Shown in pieces: positions 32,328 to 41,230 of a stretch of 64,000 nt of DNA. Source of the DNA: Candidatus Saccharimonadota bacterium (GTDB taxonomy: Bacteria > Patescibacteriota > Saccharimonadia > Saccharimonadales > Saccharimonadaceae); contig JAFRBI010000007.1 of NCBI GenBank assembly GCA_017404935.1, forward strand, positions 55,454 through 119,453, read 5' to 3'. The notes under the pieces are model-generated. The model worked only from the letters and a program-made list of their open reading frames with translations, ran no database searches and had not been told where the DNA came from. A program made the translations under genes and the position numbers. The number at the start of each line of letters is the position of its first letter. The first letter of the stretch is position 1.

Positions 32328-32723
32328 TTACAATGCCTTCTTAGCCTTCGCATCTTTCTTGCGGTTGATTCTATTCATCGCCTTAATAATCATAAAGATT
32401 ACCCAAGCAATAATGAGAAATTCCACAGCAGTTTGAATGAAGTTACCATAGGCAATCACTGCTTCAGTATCTCCACCGAAGAAATTTGGAATTACCCACT
32501 TTAAGTCGCGGAAATCTACACCACCGCCAATCAAGCCTACAATTGGCATTACAATGTCATTCACTAGGGAATTAACAATTGCAGTAAATGCACCACCAAC
32601 AGCCACACCTACAGCGAGATCTACTACCGAGCCACGGTTGATAAACTCGATAAACTCCTTTCTAAACCCAGAATTTTTCTCATGCACAGCCACCATCTTT
32701 TCTTTTACAGCTTTTTTATCCAT
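32328..32723 (-). CDS. mscL: Large-conductance mechanosensitive channel
   Basis: 131-residue MscL, a homopentameric membrane channel that opens on hypo-osmotic shock. FRKEFIEFINRGSVVDLAVGVAVGGAFTAIVNSLVNDIVMPIVG is the gating helix region (first membrane helix about 29-60), and the second helix is near 91-113. The periplasmic loop is short (FRDLKWVIPNFFGGDTEA). AAGGAG precedes the ATG. The upstream minus-strand gene ends 9 bp before it, so they are probably cotranscribed. Confidence 0.95.
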   Translation of the reverse strand: MDKKAVKEKMVAVHEKNSGFRKEFIEFINRGSVVDLAVGVAVGGAFTAIVNSLVNDIVMPIVGLIGGGVDFRDLKWVIPNFFGGDTEAVIAYGNFIQTAVEFLIIAWVIFMIIKAMNRINRKKDAKAKKAL

Positions 32724-32732
32724 AAAAACTCC

Positions 32733-33359
32733 TTATTTATTATTAGTCTCTGAAAAATCATTAAACTGAGTATAAAGATTATTCAGACTATCGTAAGATG
32801 TAGAGAGCAGCGACTTTAAGGCCTCATCAGAAGAGGAATTGGCAATACCGGCCTCGTCGCTCATTACACTATAAATTTCTAGCGCCATTTTATGCGCAAA
32901 TACTCTGTCTAGAAGACCGTTGATTTTGGCTTCAAACAGCTCGTTCATCAGCTCGTCACGCGCCATTTCGGCAGTTTCTTTTACAGCGTCTTTTTCGCGC
33001 CCAGCCTCGTAACCATAAGTCGTAGTCAGATAATTAGAAAGTTGCGATGAAGTGTTAGTAAATACGCCCTTCAAAGAAGAAGAAAGGGAACGAAGTAGAG
33101 ATGATTTAATGTTGCCTTGATATTCAGTAATCGCTTCCGAAGTGCCATCTAGGCGCAACTTCAGATTAATGCCTTTTTCTTCTAGAGTTTCTTTGCCACC
33201 AAGCATCGAACCAAAAATGATAATTACAATCAAAGCCACCAAAGCACCAAGCCCCCACTTAAACCATTTAGAACTCAAAATCCCAGCAATACCACCCTTG
33301 TTTTGTTTAGGAGGTCTGGCAGTTCTAGAAATCTGATCTAAATAGTCCTGACTGTCCAT
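32733..33359 (-). CDS. Hypothetical membrane-anchored protein (208 aa)
   Basis: Not recognised. A cytoplasmic N-terminus with a Pro/Lys-rich stretch (RTARPPKQNKGG) is followed by one membrane helix (about 33-52, WGLGALVALIVIIIFGS) and an outer helical domain of about 150 residues with repeated Leu/Ser patterns (SLLRSLSSSLKGVF). No cysteines. It stands first in a small minus-strand unit with mscL and is divergent from dnaG; TATAAT boxes on both strands lie in the 23-bp gap. Perhaps an envelope stress or structural protein, but nothing visible fixes a function. Confidence 0.65.
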   Translation of the reverse strand: MDSQDYLDQISRTARPPKQNKGGIAGILSSKWFKWGLGALVALIVIIIFGSMLGGKETLEEKGINLKLRLDGTSEAITEYQGNIKSSLLRSLSSSLKGVFTNTSSQLSNYLTTTYGYEAGREKDAVKETAEMARDELMNELFEAKINGLLDRVFAHKMALEIYSVMSDEAGIANSSSDEALKSLLSTSYDSLNNLYTQFNDFSETNNK

Positions 33360-33382
33360 ATGATATAATATTATTATAGCAT

Positions 33383-35020
33383 ATGTATGACGCGAAGGAG
33401 GAAATAAAGTCCAGGCTCGCAGTAGAGGATGTGGTGGGTCGCTATATAGAGCTAAAGCGAGCTGGCCGAAGTCTTAAGGGCCGGTCGCCTTGGGGTGTAG
33501 ATAAAACCCCTAGTTTTATGGTTTCCCCAGAAAAGGGCATTTGGCACGATTTTTCTGCCAATAAGGGCGGTGACATCTTTACCTTCCTAATGGAGGTAGA
33601 GGGCATCACTTTCAAAGAGGCCCTAGAAAAACTCGCTCGTGAAGCCGGTGTAGATCTTGCAAAATACGGTGGTAGCAGAGGCGTCAGCAAAGATTTTACT
33701 GCCAAAAAAGAACGTCTTAAAAAAGCTTTAAATCTCGCCACTAAATATTACCAAGCCTGCCTCGTCAAAAATCGCGAAGTCTGTGAATACGTTTTTTATA
33801 AACGTCACTTAAATCGTGCTACTGTGGCCGAATTCAAAATTGGCTATGCTCCTGCCTCTGGCACAGCGCTTCTTGACGCTCTTACAAAACGCAATTTTTC
33901 AGTAAACGACTTAAATGACGCCGGTCTTTTAAACCGTTTCAAAAAAGATTTGTTCAAAAATCGTATGATGATTCCATTTATCGATACGGATGGCACTATC
34001 ATCGGTTATACTGCTCGCATTATCGATAAAGGCGAGCCAAAATATCTCAACACACCCGAGACGGTTCTATTCAATAAGTCCAAATTTATCTTTGGACTCT
34101 ATCAGGCAAAAGAAGCCATTAGAAGAAACGGTTTCGTGATAATCGTAGAAGGGAATATGGATGTGATTTCATCGCATCAGGCTGGGGTCAAAGAGGCTGT
34201 GGCGACGAGTGGCACTGCTATGACCGAGCAGCACCTCAAGATTTTGTCTCGTCTAACGAGCGATATTCGCCTAGCTTATGATGGTGACGAAGCTGGCATC
34301 AAAGCCACCGAGCGCGCCGTAGAACTTGCTGGAAATCTCGGCATTGATCTTACTATTATCTCTGATTATCACGGCGCCAAAGACCCAGACGAGTTAATTC
34401 AAAAAGACCCTGCTCTCTGGCAGCAAGCCGTAAATAGCCGTATTCCAGCCGTAGACTGGCTCCTCCAAAAATATTCCGAAAAACTAAATCTCTCACTCGC
34501 CCCAGACAAGAAAAAATTCTCCGACATCGCTCTAAAACTTTTAGGCTATATTCACGACGAAGTTGAACACGCCACCTACGAAGAAAAAATTGCCAAAAAA
34601 CTTGGTATATCCGTTGCAGTCCTAAAAGAAAAAGGCGCTCGCTTAGACAAAGAGTTAGAAAAAGCCAGTTCCAAGAGATTTCTAAAAAAGCCAAAAACTA
34701 CCGTCACACCAGATCACATCAAAAAGTTAGAAGACAACCTCTTAGCTCTTAAGATTTTTGGCAAATTAGATAACCTCGAAATTCCTCTAGAAATTCCTAC
34801 CGACAGCACCAGACTTTCCGAGCTAGAGCTAGTTTTTGACACCAACTATAAAGACCTCAAAGATTATCAGAAAGAAGCCGAATTAACCCTAGCCCGTTAT
34901 CAAAAAGAAGCCAAAAAAGAGAAGATTAAAACTCTTCAAACCGAGCTAGAGACACTCGACGAAGACACCCCAGAATACGAAAATGTCCTCGAAGAGCTAA
35001 ACACCTTACTCAAGGCTTGA
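33383..35020 (+). CDS. dnaG: DNA primase DnaG lacking zinc ligands
   Basis: Primase that makes RNA primers at the replication fork. The 545-residue protein has the N-terminal zinc-ribbon fold region, but all four metal ligands are replaced: GRSPWGVDKTPSF (Ser35, Gly38 in place of Cys and His) and WHDFSANKGGD (Asp56, Ala59 in place of two Cys). The catalytic TOPRIM core is intact: IVEGNMDVISSHQAGV with the Glu, and AYDGDEAGIKA with the DxD. Fold FIGYAPASG and YTARIIDKGEPKYLNTPET are normal. The C-terminal helicase-binding part is coiled-coil rich. So priming is likely retained, with a metal-free template-recognition domain. Confidence 0.94.
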   Translation: MYDAKEEIKSRLAVEDVVGRYIELKRAGRSLKGRSPWGVDKTPSFMVSPEKGIWHDFSANKGGDIFTFLMEVEGITFKEALEKLAREAGVDLAKYGGSRGVSKDFTAKKERLKKALNLATKYYQACLVKNREVCEYVFYKRHLNRATVAEFKIGYAPASGTALLDALTKRNFSVNDLNDAGLLNRFKKDLFKNRMMIPFIDTDGTIIGYTARIIDKGEPKYLNTPETVLFNKSKFIFGLYQAKEAIRRNGFVIIVEGNMDVISSHQAGVKEAVATSGTAMTEQHLKILSRLTSDIRLAYDGDEAGIKATERAVELAGNLGIDLTIISDYHGAKDPDELIQKDPALWQQAVNSRIPAVDWLLQKYSEKLNLSLAPDKKKFSDIALKLLGYIHDEVEHATYEEKIAKKLGISVAVLKEKGARLDKELEKASSKRFLKKPKTTVTPDHIKKLEDNLLALKIFGKLDNLEIPLEIPTDSTRLSELELVFDTNYKDLKDYQKEAELTLARYQKEAKKEKIKTLQTELETLDEDTPEYENVLEELNTLLKA

Positions 35021-35045
35021 ATTTTCCCGTCATCTGTGCTATAAT
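35017..35045 (+). promoter_or_regulatory. rplU promoter
   Basis: TTGAAT (35017-35022, overlapping the dnaG stop), 17 bp, TATAAT (35040-35045) in TGTGCTATAAT. Followed by AAAAAAGGATT before the rplU ATG. Confidence 0.75.
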
Positions 35046-35071
35046 ACTCCTAGTATTAAAAAAGGATTAAT

Positions 35072-35380
35072 ATGAAGAAAGCAGTTATCCTCGTAGGCGG
35101 GAAGCAATATCTCGTAGAGGAAAAAGAGACCCTACGGGTGGACCTCCTCCCGGCAGGCACCAAAGAGCTCGAAACTGATGCTTTACTCGTAATCGACGGC
35201 GACAAAACCACCGTTGGTACCCCTACAGTTAAAGGCGTAAAGGTTTCAGCCAAAGTAGTAACCCCAGAGGTTAAAGGCGACAAAGTCCGCGTAATTCGCT
35301 ATCACAGCAAAAAGCGTGTTCACACCGAAACCGGTCATCGCCAAAAATACTCTGAAATTCAGATTACTTCAATCAAATAA
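35072..35380 (+). CDS. rplU: 50S ribosomal protein L21
   Basis: 102-residue L21 that binds 23S rRNA and L20. KKAVILVGGKQYLVEEKETLRVDLL matches the family start, and HSKKRVHTETGHRQKYSEIQITSI the conserved C-terminus (lysine-arginine rich loop that contacts rRNA). Own promoter and a terminator 1 bp after the stop isolate it; rpmA (L27), which normally follows rplU, is not here. Confidence 0.97.
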   Translation: MKKAVILVGGKQYLVEEKETLRVDLLPAGTKELETDALLVIDGDKTTVGTPTVKGVKVSAKVVTPEVKGDKVRVIRYHSKKRVHTETGHRQKYSEIQITSIK

Positions 35381-35410
35381 AAAATAAGCTCTTCATAGAG
35401 CTTATTTTTT
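35381..35410 (+). terminator. Terminator after rplU
   Basis: AAAATAAGCTCT and AGAGCTTATTTTTT pair around TCAT; perfect stem with T run directly after the L21 stop. Confidence 0.9.
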
Positions 35411-35429
35411 ATGCTATAATATATATTAT

Positions 35430-36206
35430 ATGAGTGCGAAGGTAATCTGTATAACTAACCAAAAGGGTGGCGTAGGCAAAACTACTACAGCTGTAAATTT
35501 AAGCTATTATCTTGCCAAAGATAAAAAACGCGTCCTTCTGGTAGATTTTGACCCTCAAGGCAATGCCACTTCTGGTCTTGGCTTTGATAAAAATGACAAA
35601 GCCGGGCTCGGCATCACTATGAATGAGATTTTGCTAGGTAATGCCGATATGGAAGATTCCATTCGCCACACCAAGTACAAAAATTACGATTTATCCCCAG
35701 CCACCCCAGAGCTTGCTAATGCCGAGGTAGAAATTGCTGGTTTGAACAAAAAATTTGTTCGCCTTCGCGACGCTATTAACAGAGTCAGAGACCAATATGA
35801 TTTTGTTATTATCGACCTCCCACCATCACTCAGCCTTCTCACCGTCAACGGTATGATCGCTGCCGATTATCTCTTGCTTCCGGTCCAAACCGAGTTTTAT
35901 GCCCTAGAGGGTGTAGCTCAGCTTCTCGAAACTATGAAAATGGTCAAATCTCGCGCCAACCCACATCTCAAACTTCTTGGGGTGGTTGCCACTATGTATG
36001 ATAAAAGAACCAGCCTTTCTACCCAAGTTTTCAAAGAAATTCAAAAATACTTCAAAGATCTCACCTTTAAAACCACTATTCCAAGAAACGTTCGCGTTGC
36101 CGAGGCGCCTTCTCACGGTGTGCCAGTAGGCGATTACGACAAATTCTCGCGTGGTGCCAAGGCTTACAAAGAATTAGCAAGAGAAGTAGAAAAGAGGATC
36201 AAATGA
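35430..36206 (+). CDS. parA: ParA/Soj chromosome-partitioning ATPase
   Basis: 258-residue deviant Walker A ATPase that moves origins by binding nucleoid DNA. QKGGVGKTTTAVNLSYYL (residues 9-26) is the KGGxxKT box; DFDPQGNATSGLG is the switch A' motif, and IIDLPPSLSLLTVNG the switch II region. TATAAT at 35415-35420 lies 9 nt before ATG, leaving almost no leader. The stop overlaps parB by 4 bp. Acts with ParB at parS; no parS-like palindrome (GTTTCACGTGAAAC) was seen in this window. Confidence 0.96.
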   Translation: MSAKVICITNQKGGVGKTTTAVNLSYYLAKDKKRVLLVDFDPQGNATSGLGFDKNDKAGLGITMNEILLGNADMEDSIRHTKYKNYDLSPATPELANAEVEIAGLNKKFVRLRDAINRVRDQYDFVIIDLPPSLSLLTVNGMIAADYLLLPVQTEFYALEGVAQLLETMKMVKSRANPHLKLLGVVATMYDKRTSLSTQVFKEIQKYFKDLTFKTTIPRNVRVAEAPSHGVPVGDYDKFSRGAKAYKELAREVEKRIK

Positions 36207-37042
36207 AAGGTTTAGGTCGTGGTTTTGATGCGCTCATTCCTACCGATTTGGTAGATGAAGAATTTGATCTTACTGCAAAGGAAGATAAAAAAGAGTCCGA
36301 GCTCATCAAAATCAAACTCACCGATATTTTCCCAGACGAAAATCAGCCTCGTCGCGATTTTTCTCCAGAGGCTCTAGACGCACTCGCTGCTTCAATTAAA
36401 GAGCACGGCGTTTTGCAGCCTATCGTTGTCACCAGAGAAGATGGCAAATACAAAATCGTCGCTGGCGAAAGAAGATGGCGTGCTTCCAAAATCGCTGGTC
36501 TCGACAAAATTCCAGCCATCGTCAGAAGCTTAGATTCACAAAATCGCTTGGAACTTTCCATCATTGAAAACGCCCAAAGGGAAGATCTAAACCCAATCGA
36601 GCTCGCCACAGCCTACGCCAAGCTCAAAAACCAGTTTAATTTATCAGATGAAGACATCGCTGCCAAAATCGGAAAGTCCGAGGCCACCATTCAAAACACC
36701 CTGAGGCTCTTAAACCTCCCAGAAGACGTCAAACGCACAATGGTCAAAGAAAAACTCACCGAAGGCGTGATGCGCCCACTCGTCAATCGCGACGAAGAAA
36801 CCATCAAAAAGGTCCTACCAAAAATTATCGAAGAAGGTTGGACCGCCCGAAAAGTAGAAAGATACTTCCAGGACCACAAGAAAAAGTCCAGCGCTGCCTT
36901 AATCAAACGTGACCAATATCACAAAGACGAAGACGCTCTCTCTGCTAAATATAACATTCCAGTCAAAATCAGCGGCAAAAGCCTCACCTTCAGATGCAAA
37001 AACTTAACCGATTTACAAAACCTCATCGATAAACTAAAATAA
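36203..37042 (+). CDS. parB: ParB/Spo0J partition protein
   Basis: 279-residue CTP-dependent DNA clamp that loads at parS. KGLGRGFDALIP opens it (a common ParB start). The ParB/Srx domain has QPRRDFSPEALDALAASIKEHGVLQPIVV and the CTP-binding GERRWRASKIAGLDKIPAIVR; the helix-turn-helix is at LSDEDIAAKIGKSEATIQNTLRLL (about residues 150-173). The C-terminal dimer domain is compact. Translationally coupled to parA, and 5 bp ahead of rel. Confidence 0.95.
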   Translation: MKGLGRGFDALIPTDLVDEEFDLTAKEDKKESELIKIKLTDIFPDENQPRRDFSPEALDALAASIKEHGVLQPIVVTREDGKYKIVAGERRWRASKIAGLDKIPAIVRSLDSQNRLELSIIENAQREDLNPIELATAYAKLKNQFNLSDEDIAAKIGKSEATIQNTLRLLNLPEDVKRTMVKEKLTEGVMRPLVNRDEETIKKVLPKIIEEGWTARKVERYFQDHKKKSSAALIKRDQYHKDEDALSAKYNIPVKISGKSLTFRCKNLTDLQNLIDKLK

Positions 37043-37046
37043 AAAT

Positions 37047-38480
37047 ATGAGCAAAGACTCGGACAGAGTTAAAAAAGCCGTAGAAGTTGCAACTAAGGCC
37101 CACGAAGGTCAGTTCCGAAAAACCGGTGAGCCCTACATTGTCCACCCTTTGGCTGTCAAAAAAATTCTTGAAGAATGGGGCATGGACGAAGACACTATCA
37201 TCGCAGGCATTCTTCACGATACCGTAGAAGATACTGATCTCACCTTGAAAGACATCGAAAAAGAATTTGGCGAATCGGTGGCTTTTCTTGTAGATGGCGT
37301 TACCAAACTCTCTACTGCCAGAAACGGTATGCGTGATATCGACACCTATCTTCCCGAAACCAAAGACAATTTCTTAAGATTAATGATTGCGCTCGGCGAT
37401 GACATTAGAGTTCTTATCATTAAACTCGCCGACCGCCTGCACAATCTTAGGACTCTTTCCGCCCTTCCGCCAGACAAGCAGAAAAAAATCGCGAAAGAAT
37501 CTCTAGAAGTTTTTGCACCTCTTGCAGACCGTCTTAACATGGGCCTTCTTCGCGTAGAAATGGCCGATTTGTCATTCAAATATGTAGACCCAAAGCGTTA
37601 CGCCTACCTCAAAGATTTAATCGAAAAGCACAACAAAACCGCCGCTAAATCTCTAAAAAAGATCGAAGACGAAATTTCCGCCGCTCTAAAAAAAGAAAAA
37701 ATCAAATTTACTCTCTCTGGTCGCGTGAAGTCAATTTACTCACTTCACAGAAAACTTGCCAAACACGACCAAAACATCAACGAAATTTACGATCTCACTG
37801 CACTTCGCATCATTGTAGAAGACGTTACTACTTGTTATCTGGTTCTCGGCATCGTCCACTCGCTTTATATGCCAATGGACGGCCGCATCAAAGATTACAT
37901 TGCGATGCCAAAGCAAAACGGTTATCAGTCTATTCACACTACTGTCATCACCAAAGACAAGCACATCGTAGAATTCCAAATCAGAACCAAAGAAATGCAC
38001 GATTTTGCCGAGCACGGGCTTGCAGCCAGTTTTTATTACAATGAGCAAAAAGTCACCGAAAACTACAAAAAGGGGAAGATTGAGCACCTTCCAACTAACC
38101 TTCTTTGGATTCAGGAGCTTCAAATGACCGCCGCTAAACTTCGCGAAGGCAAAAAGGTAGATCTAAAAAAGCTCAAGCTCAACCTCTTCGCCGACCGCAT
38201 TTTTGTCTACACTCCAAAAGGCGATATCCTAGATTTACCAAAAGGCGCTCTGCCACTGGATTTTGCTTACCGGCTACATTCTGAAATCGGCGATCACGTG
38301 ATGGGCGTCAAAATCAACGGCAAAATGTCCAACCTAAATACCAGGTTGCACCACGGTGATGTAATCGAAATTCTAACTTCCAAAAACCAAATTCCAAAGA
38401 GTTCTTGGCTCGACAAAATCATCACTCCTCACGCCCGTTCCAAAATTCTCCATAGTCTTAACGCCATTAATAAAAAATGA
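37047..38480 (+). CDS. rel: RelA/SpoT-type (p)ppGpp synthetase/hydrolase
   Basis: 477-residue bifunctional stringent factor. The HD hydrolase domain is intact (HPLAVKKILEEWGMDEDTI, then ILHDTVEDTDLTL, and LADRLHNLRTLS). The synthetase domain is intact (GRVKSIYSLHRKL, IYDLTALRIIVED, YIAMPKQNGYQSIHTTVI and FQIRTKEMHDFAEHG). A TGS domain follows (FVYTPKGDILDLPKGALPLDFAYRLHSEIGDHV). The C-terminal ACT domain of long RelA/SpoT proteins is missing, so ribosome sensing may differ. It starts 5 bp after parB, possibly in one operon with the partition genes. Confidence 0.95.
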   Translation: MSKDSDRVKKAVEVATKAHEGQFRKTGEPYIVHPLAVKKILEEWGMDEDTIIAGILHDTVEDTDLTLKDIEKEFGESVAFLVDGVTKLSTARNGMRDIDTYLPETKDNFLRLMIALGDDIRVLIIKLADRLHNLRTLSALPPDKQKKIAKESLEVFAPLADRLNMGLLRVEMADLSFKYVDPKRYAYLKDLIEKHNKTAAKSLKKIEDEISAALKKEKIKFTLSGRVKSIYSLHRKLAKHDQNINEIYDLTALRIIVEDVTTCYLVLGIVHSLYMPMDGRIKDYIAMPKQNGYQSIHTTVITKDKHIVEFQIRTKEMHDFAEHGLAASFYYNEQKVTENYKKGKIEHLPTNLLWIQELQMTAAKLREGKKVDLKKLKLNLFADRIFVYTPKGDILDLPKGALPLDFAYRLHSEIGDHVMGVKINGKMSNLNTRLHHGDVIEILTSKNQIPKSSWLDKIITPHARSKILHSLNAINKK

Positions 38481-38507
38481 TATAATTAATTTAGCCCGTG
38501 GGGTTAT

Positions 38508-38583
38508 GCCGATGTAGCTCAGTTGGTAGAGCAGCTCATTCGTAACGAGCAGGTCACAGGTTCAAGCCCTGCCATCGGCTCCA
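38508..38583 (+). tRNA. tRNA-Thr (CGT)
   Basis: 76-nt cloverleaf: acceptor GCCGATG/CATCGGC, D stem GCTC/GAGC, anticodon arm with loop TTCGTAA (anticodon CGT, reading ACG), T loop TTCAAGC and encoded CCA. The anticodon and T stems each contain one A-C mismatch at their inner or outer pair. TATAAT at 38480-38485 precedes it. Confidence 0.93.
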
Positions 38584-38612
38584 TATACAAACGGCTCCAA
38601 ACAAAGGACAAA

Positions 38613-38975
38613 ATGAAAGATTTCAAAGCAGACATCACCAAAATCTACAAAGAAGAACGCCTCATGCTCGTAATGATGATTTTGATTTTCCTAGCCTCTT
38701 TGGCACTTTTCATTTTTAGCCTTATTAAAATTAACCCAGCCAGCTCCGTGATCAAAGTTGGCTATGGTGATATCGGCGGCTATCGCGACGGTTCCTGGAC
38801 CGATCTTATCGCATTCCCACTTCTGGCTGTTTTATTTGGCATTTTACATAATTTTATCGCCGTGAGAATTTACCACAAACGGGGCGCCGGCATGACCAAG
38901 TTTTTCTTAATCACTACCATTGTTTTGATCGTTGGGGCGTTTATCGTTCTAAGCCGGCTCGTCCAGGAAGGCTAA
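38613..38975 (+). CDS. Hypothetical membrane protein (120 aa)
   Basis: The frame stays open back into tRNA-Thr, but the ATG at 38613 with AAAGGAC upstream is the plausible start. The protein has three membrane segments (about residues 18-41, 70-88 and 97-116) and a short outer loop (GYGDIGGYRDGSWTD). No family recognised. It lies 14 bp upstream of the glycosyltransferase-like gene and is probably cotranscribed with it, perhaps as an accessory membrane subunit. Confidence 0.65.
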   Translation: MKDFKADITKIYKEERLMLVMMILIFLASLALFIFSLIKINPASSVIKVGYGDIGGYRDGSWTDLIAFPLLAVLFGILHNFIAVRIYHKRGAGMTKFFLITTIVLIVGAFIVLSRLVQEG

Positions 38976-38989
38976 GGGTGGTTTAAAGT

Positions 38990-40615
38990 ATGCGTAAAAA
39001 CCTAGAAATTCCGAAAGGAAAACGCACCCTTAAATATCGCTTTTTTGAAATTTTACCTGGTTTCATTTCTTACGCTGCCATTATTTTGCTGTTTGTTTTG
39101 TCGGTAATCGAGCCGGTGCTTGGCGCAATTTATCTATTTATTATTATCGCTTCTACTTTGGTCAAAGCCGTGGGCGTGGCTTATCGCACCGTGCAAGGCT
39201 ACAACGTCATCAAACGTGCCGAACGTGTAGATTGGCGTGCTCGCGTAGAAGATTTAAAAGACCCACACGAAGCCTACGAACGTCTTCACGGCGAAAATTC
39301 CAAGAGCTACCATTTTGAGCATCACCTAGAAAATCTCAAACTGATGGCTGCAATGCCAGGCGAATACCCAGACCCCGAAAAAACTCTCCACGTAGTGATT
39401 GTTACTGCCTACGATGAAGGCATCGAAATTTTAAGACCTTCAATTCAGGCTGTCAAAAATTCTACTTTTCCATCAGACCGTATCATTTTAGCGCTCGCTT
39501 ATGAAGAGCGGGGCGGGGAAGAAATGAAAAAAACCGCCGAAAAACTTCACCAAGAATTTAAAAATTCGTTCAAAGATTTTATTTTGGTAGAGCACCCAGA
39601 TGGCTTGCCAAATGAAGTTGTTGGCAAAGGTCCAAACCTTACTTACGCCGGAAAACGCATTACCGAATATTTTGACAAAAGACATTTAAACAAAGAAAAT
39701 ACTATCGTCACATCTCTAGACAGCGACAACCATGTTCATCCGAAATATTTTGATAATGTGGCGTACGAATTTATCACTCACCCAACTCGCCAACGCCTCA
39801 GCTATCAGCCGGTCTCACTCTTTATGAATAACATTTGGGACGCGCCGGCTCCTACTCGTGTAATTGCTGTTTCCAACTCGTTTTTCAATGTTATCACTAC
39901 AATGCGCCCACACGTCCTTCGAAATTTTGCTTCGCACTCTCAGCCTTTGCAGGCTCTTGAAGCAATGGACTTTTGGAGCAAACGCACCATTGTAGAAGAC
40001 GGGCATCAATATTGGCGCAGCCTTTTCTTCTTTGGTGGCGACTATACAGTGCTTCCTATTCGTATCCCAATTTATCAAGACGCTGTTCTAGATGAAACTT
40101 TTCTAAAAACTGTTAAAGCGCAGTTTATTCAGGTGCGTCGCTGGTATTATGGTGCTTCGGATGTGGCCTATGTGGGTGTCAGACTTTTCTGCAAAAAAGA
40201 AGAGCGTCCGGTCCCGTTTTGGCAGCTCTTTCCAAAGTTCTGGCGGCTTCTAGACGGGCACGTCACGCTTGCTATTATGGCGCCTTTAATTACGTTTGGT
40301 GGTTGGGTACCAATGATTATGAATACATCCGCTCACACTATGGTTGGTTACAATTTGCCAAATATCGTAAGCTGGATCGAAACCTTTGCAATGGTCGGTC
40401 TTATTGCTACGGTTTTGGTGTCATTTAGAATGTTGCCACCTCGCCCAGCTAAATATAGAAAAACCAAAGGTATTTCTATGTTGTTTCAATGGATTTTAAT
40501 GCCGATTACTTCAATTTTGTATCAGTCCATCGCTGCTTATTATGCCCAAACTCGCCTGATTCTAGGGAAGTATATGGAAAAGTTCGACGTCACCAAAAAA
40601 GTCGTCAAAAAATAA
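38990..40615 (+). CDS. Membrane glycosyltransferase, family 2 (polysaccharide synthase-like)
   Basis: 541 residues. Two N-terminal membrane helices (about 22-58) precede a GT-A domain with VVIVTAYDEGIEILRPSIQAVKNSTFP, the metal-binding SLDSDNHVHPKYF, and the IVEDGHQYWRS and QVRRWYYG motifs (the ED and QxxRW acceptor and catalysis motifs of processive GT2 enzymes). Three or more membrane helices follow at the C-terminus (about 410-525). This is the plan of cellulose or hyaluronan synthase-type enzymes that polymerise and export a chain. The product is unknown; with the small membrane protein upstream it probably makes a cell-surface glycan. Confidence 0.85.
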   Translation: MRKNLEIPKGKRTLKYRFFEILPGFISYAAIILLFVLSVIEPVLGAIYLFIIIASTLVKAVGVAYRTVQGYNVIKRAERVDWRARVEDLKDPHEAYERLHGENSKSYHFEHHLENLKLMAAMPGEYPDPEKTLHVVIVTAYDEGIEILRPSIQAVKNSTFPSDRIILALAYEERGGEEMKKTAEKLHQEFKNSFKDFILVEHPDGLPNEVVGKGPNLTYAGKRITEYFDKRHLNKENTIVTSLDSDNHVHPKYFDNVAYEFITHPTRQRLSYQPVSLFMNNIWDAPAPTRVIAVSNSFFNVITTMRPHVLRNFASHSQPLQALEAMDFWSKRTIVEDGHQYWRSLFFFGGDYTVLPIRIPIYQDAVLDETFLKTVKAQFIQVRRWYYGASDVAYVGVRLFCKKEERPVPFWQLFPKFWRLLDGHVTLAIMAPLITFGGWVPMIMNTSAHTMVGYNLPNIVSWIETFAMVGLIATVLVSFRMLPPRPAKYRKTKGISMLFQWILMPITSILYQSIAAYYAQTRLILGKYMEKFDVTKKVVKK

Positions 40616-40616
40616 C

Positions 40617-41135
40617 TCATGAAGTAAGGGCCCCATCGGGGCCCTGTGTAGTTGTGTAGGGTATAAACTGTGCAATGTCAGGCGCATCGTAGTGATCTCC
40701 CTGAGCATTGCGAAATCGATTTCTTTTTCCGTTACCTGCAAAATACAGGTATCCATCTGGCAGAACGGAATACGACATGCCACTTTCCCAAAGTTGCATA
40801 GCATATTCTGCTGCCAGAAGATTCTCCGGCAAAACCTCGCCTTTGGCTGGCTTTGCATATTGCGAAGGCGCATAGATGTTTTCCTTTACAGTGTTTGGAA
40901 ACTGCGGACTATCTACTCTGTGTAGCGCCGTCAGTGCCACGCAGACTCTGTCGTCAAAGGTTCCACCTTCCGTCTGAACCAAACGACTAAGAATGTCTAC
41001 GTCCTGTGCTCTTGCTTCTGCTGCTCTCATTGCTTCCTCTGTCAGTTCGTCAGCTTTTACGTTAGTAGCAAAGCCAATAACGCCAACAAAAAGACAGAAA
41101 ATCAGCTTGGCACAGAGGTATTTAAAACATTTCAT
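40617..41135 (-). CDS. SleB/CwlJ-type cell wall hydrolase, secreted
   Basis: 172 residues with a signal peptide (KLIFCLFVGVIGFATNVKA) and a Hydrolase_2 (SleB/CwlJ) domain from about 45 to 160: LSRLVQTEGGTFDDRVCVALTALHRV and NIYAPSQYA, ending in YLYFAGNGKRNRFRN. The glutamate in VQTEGG is the conserved catalytic residue of the family (lytic transglycosylase-type). Such enzymes remodel peptidoglycan or act on the wall of other bacteria. AAGGAGGAATTTG precedes the ATG. Convergent with the glycosyltransferase, stop codons 1 bp apart; GGGCCCC/GGGGCCC (40628-40644) lies inside its end. Confidence 0.85.
   Translation of the reverse strand: MKCFKYLCAKLIFCLFVGVIGFATNVKADELTEEAMRAAEARAQDVDILSRLVQTEGGTFDDRVCVALTALHRVDSPQFPNTVKENIYAPSQYAKPAKGEVLPENLLAAEYAMQLWESGMSYSVLPDGYLYFAGNGKRNRFRNAQGDHYDAPDIAQFIPYTTTQGPDGALTS
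40628..40644. repeat. GC-rich hairpin at convergent gene ends
   Basis: GGGCCCC/GGGGCCC around ATC, immediately after the glycosyltransferase stop and inside the hydrolase 3' coding end. It could stop transcription from either side, but there is no T run. Confidence 0.4.
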
Positions 41136-41230
41136 GACAAATTCCTCCTTAAAAAAGATTTTTAAATTACGTTTCTTCTACAAGAAATTTACCCTACCAA
41201 AATATCATATCACAGATTAGAAAAAAGGTC

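Noticed and set aside
35430..37042. Origin-proximal parS sites near parAB
   Set aside because: No GTTTCACGTGAAAC-like palindrome was found by eye in this window; dnaA is also absent here.
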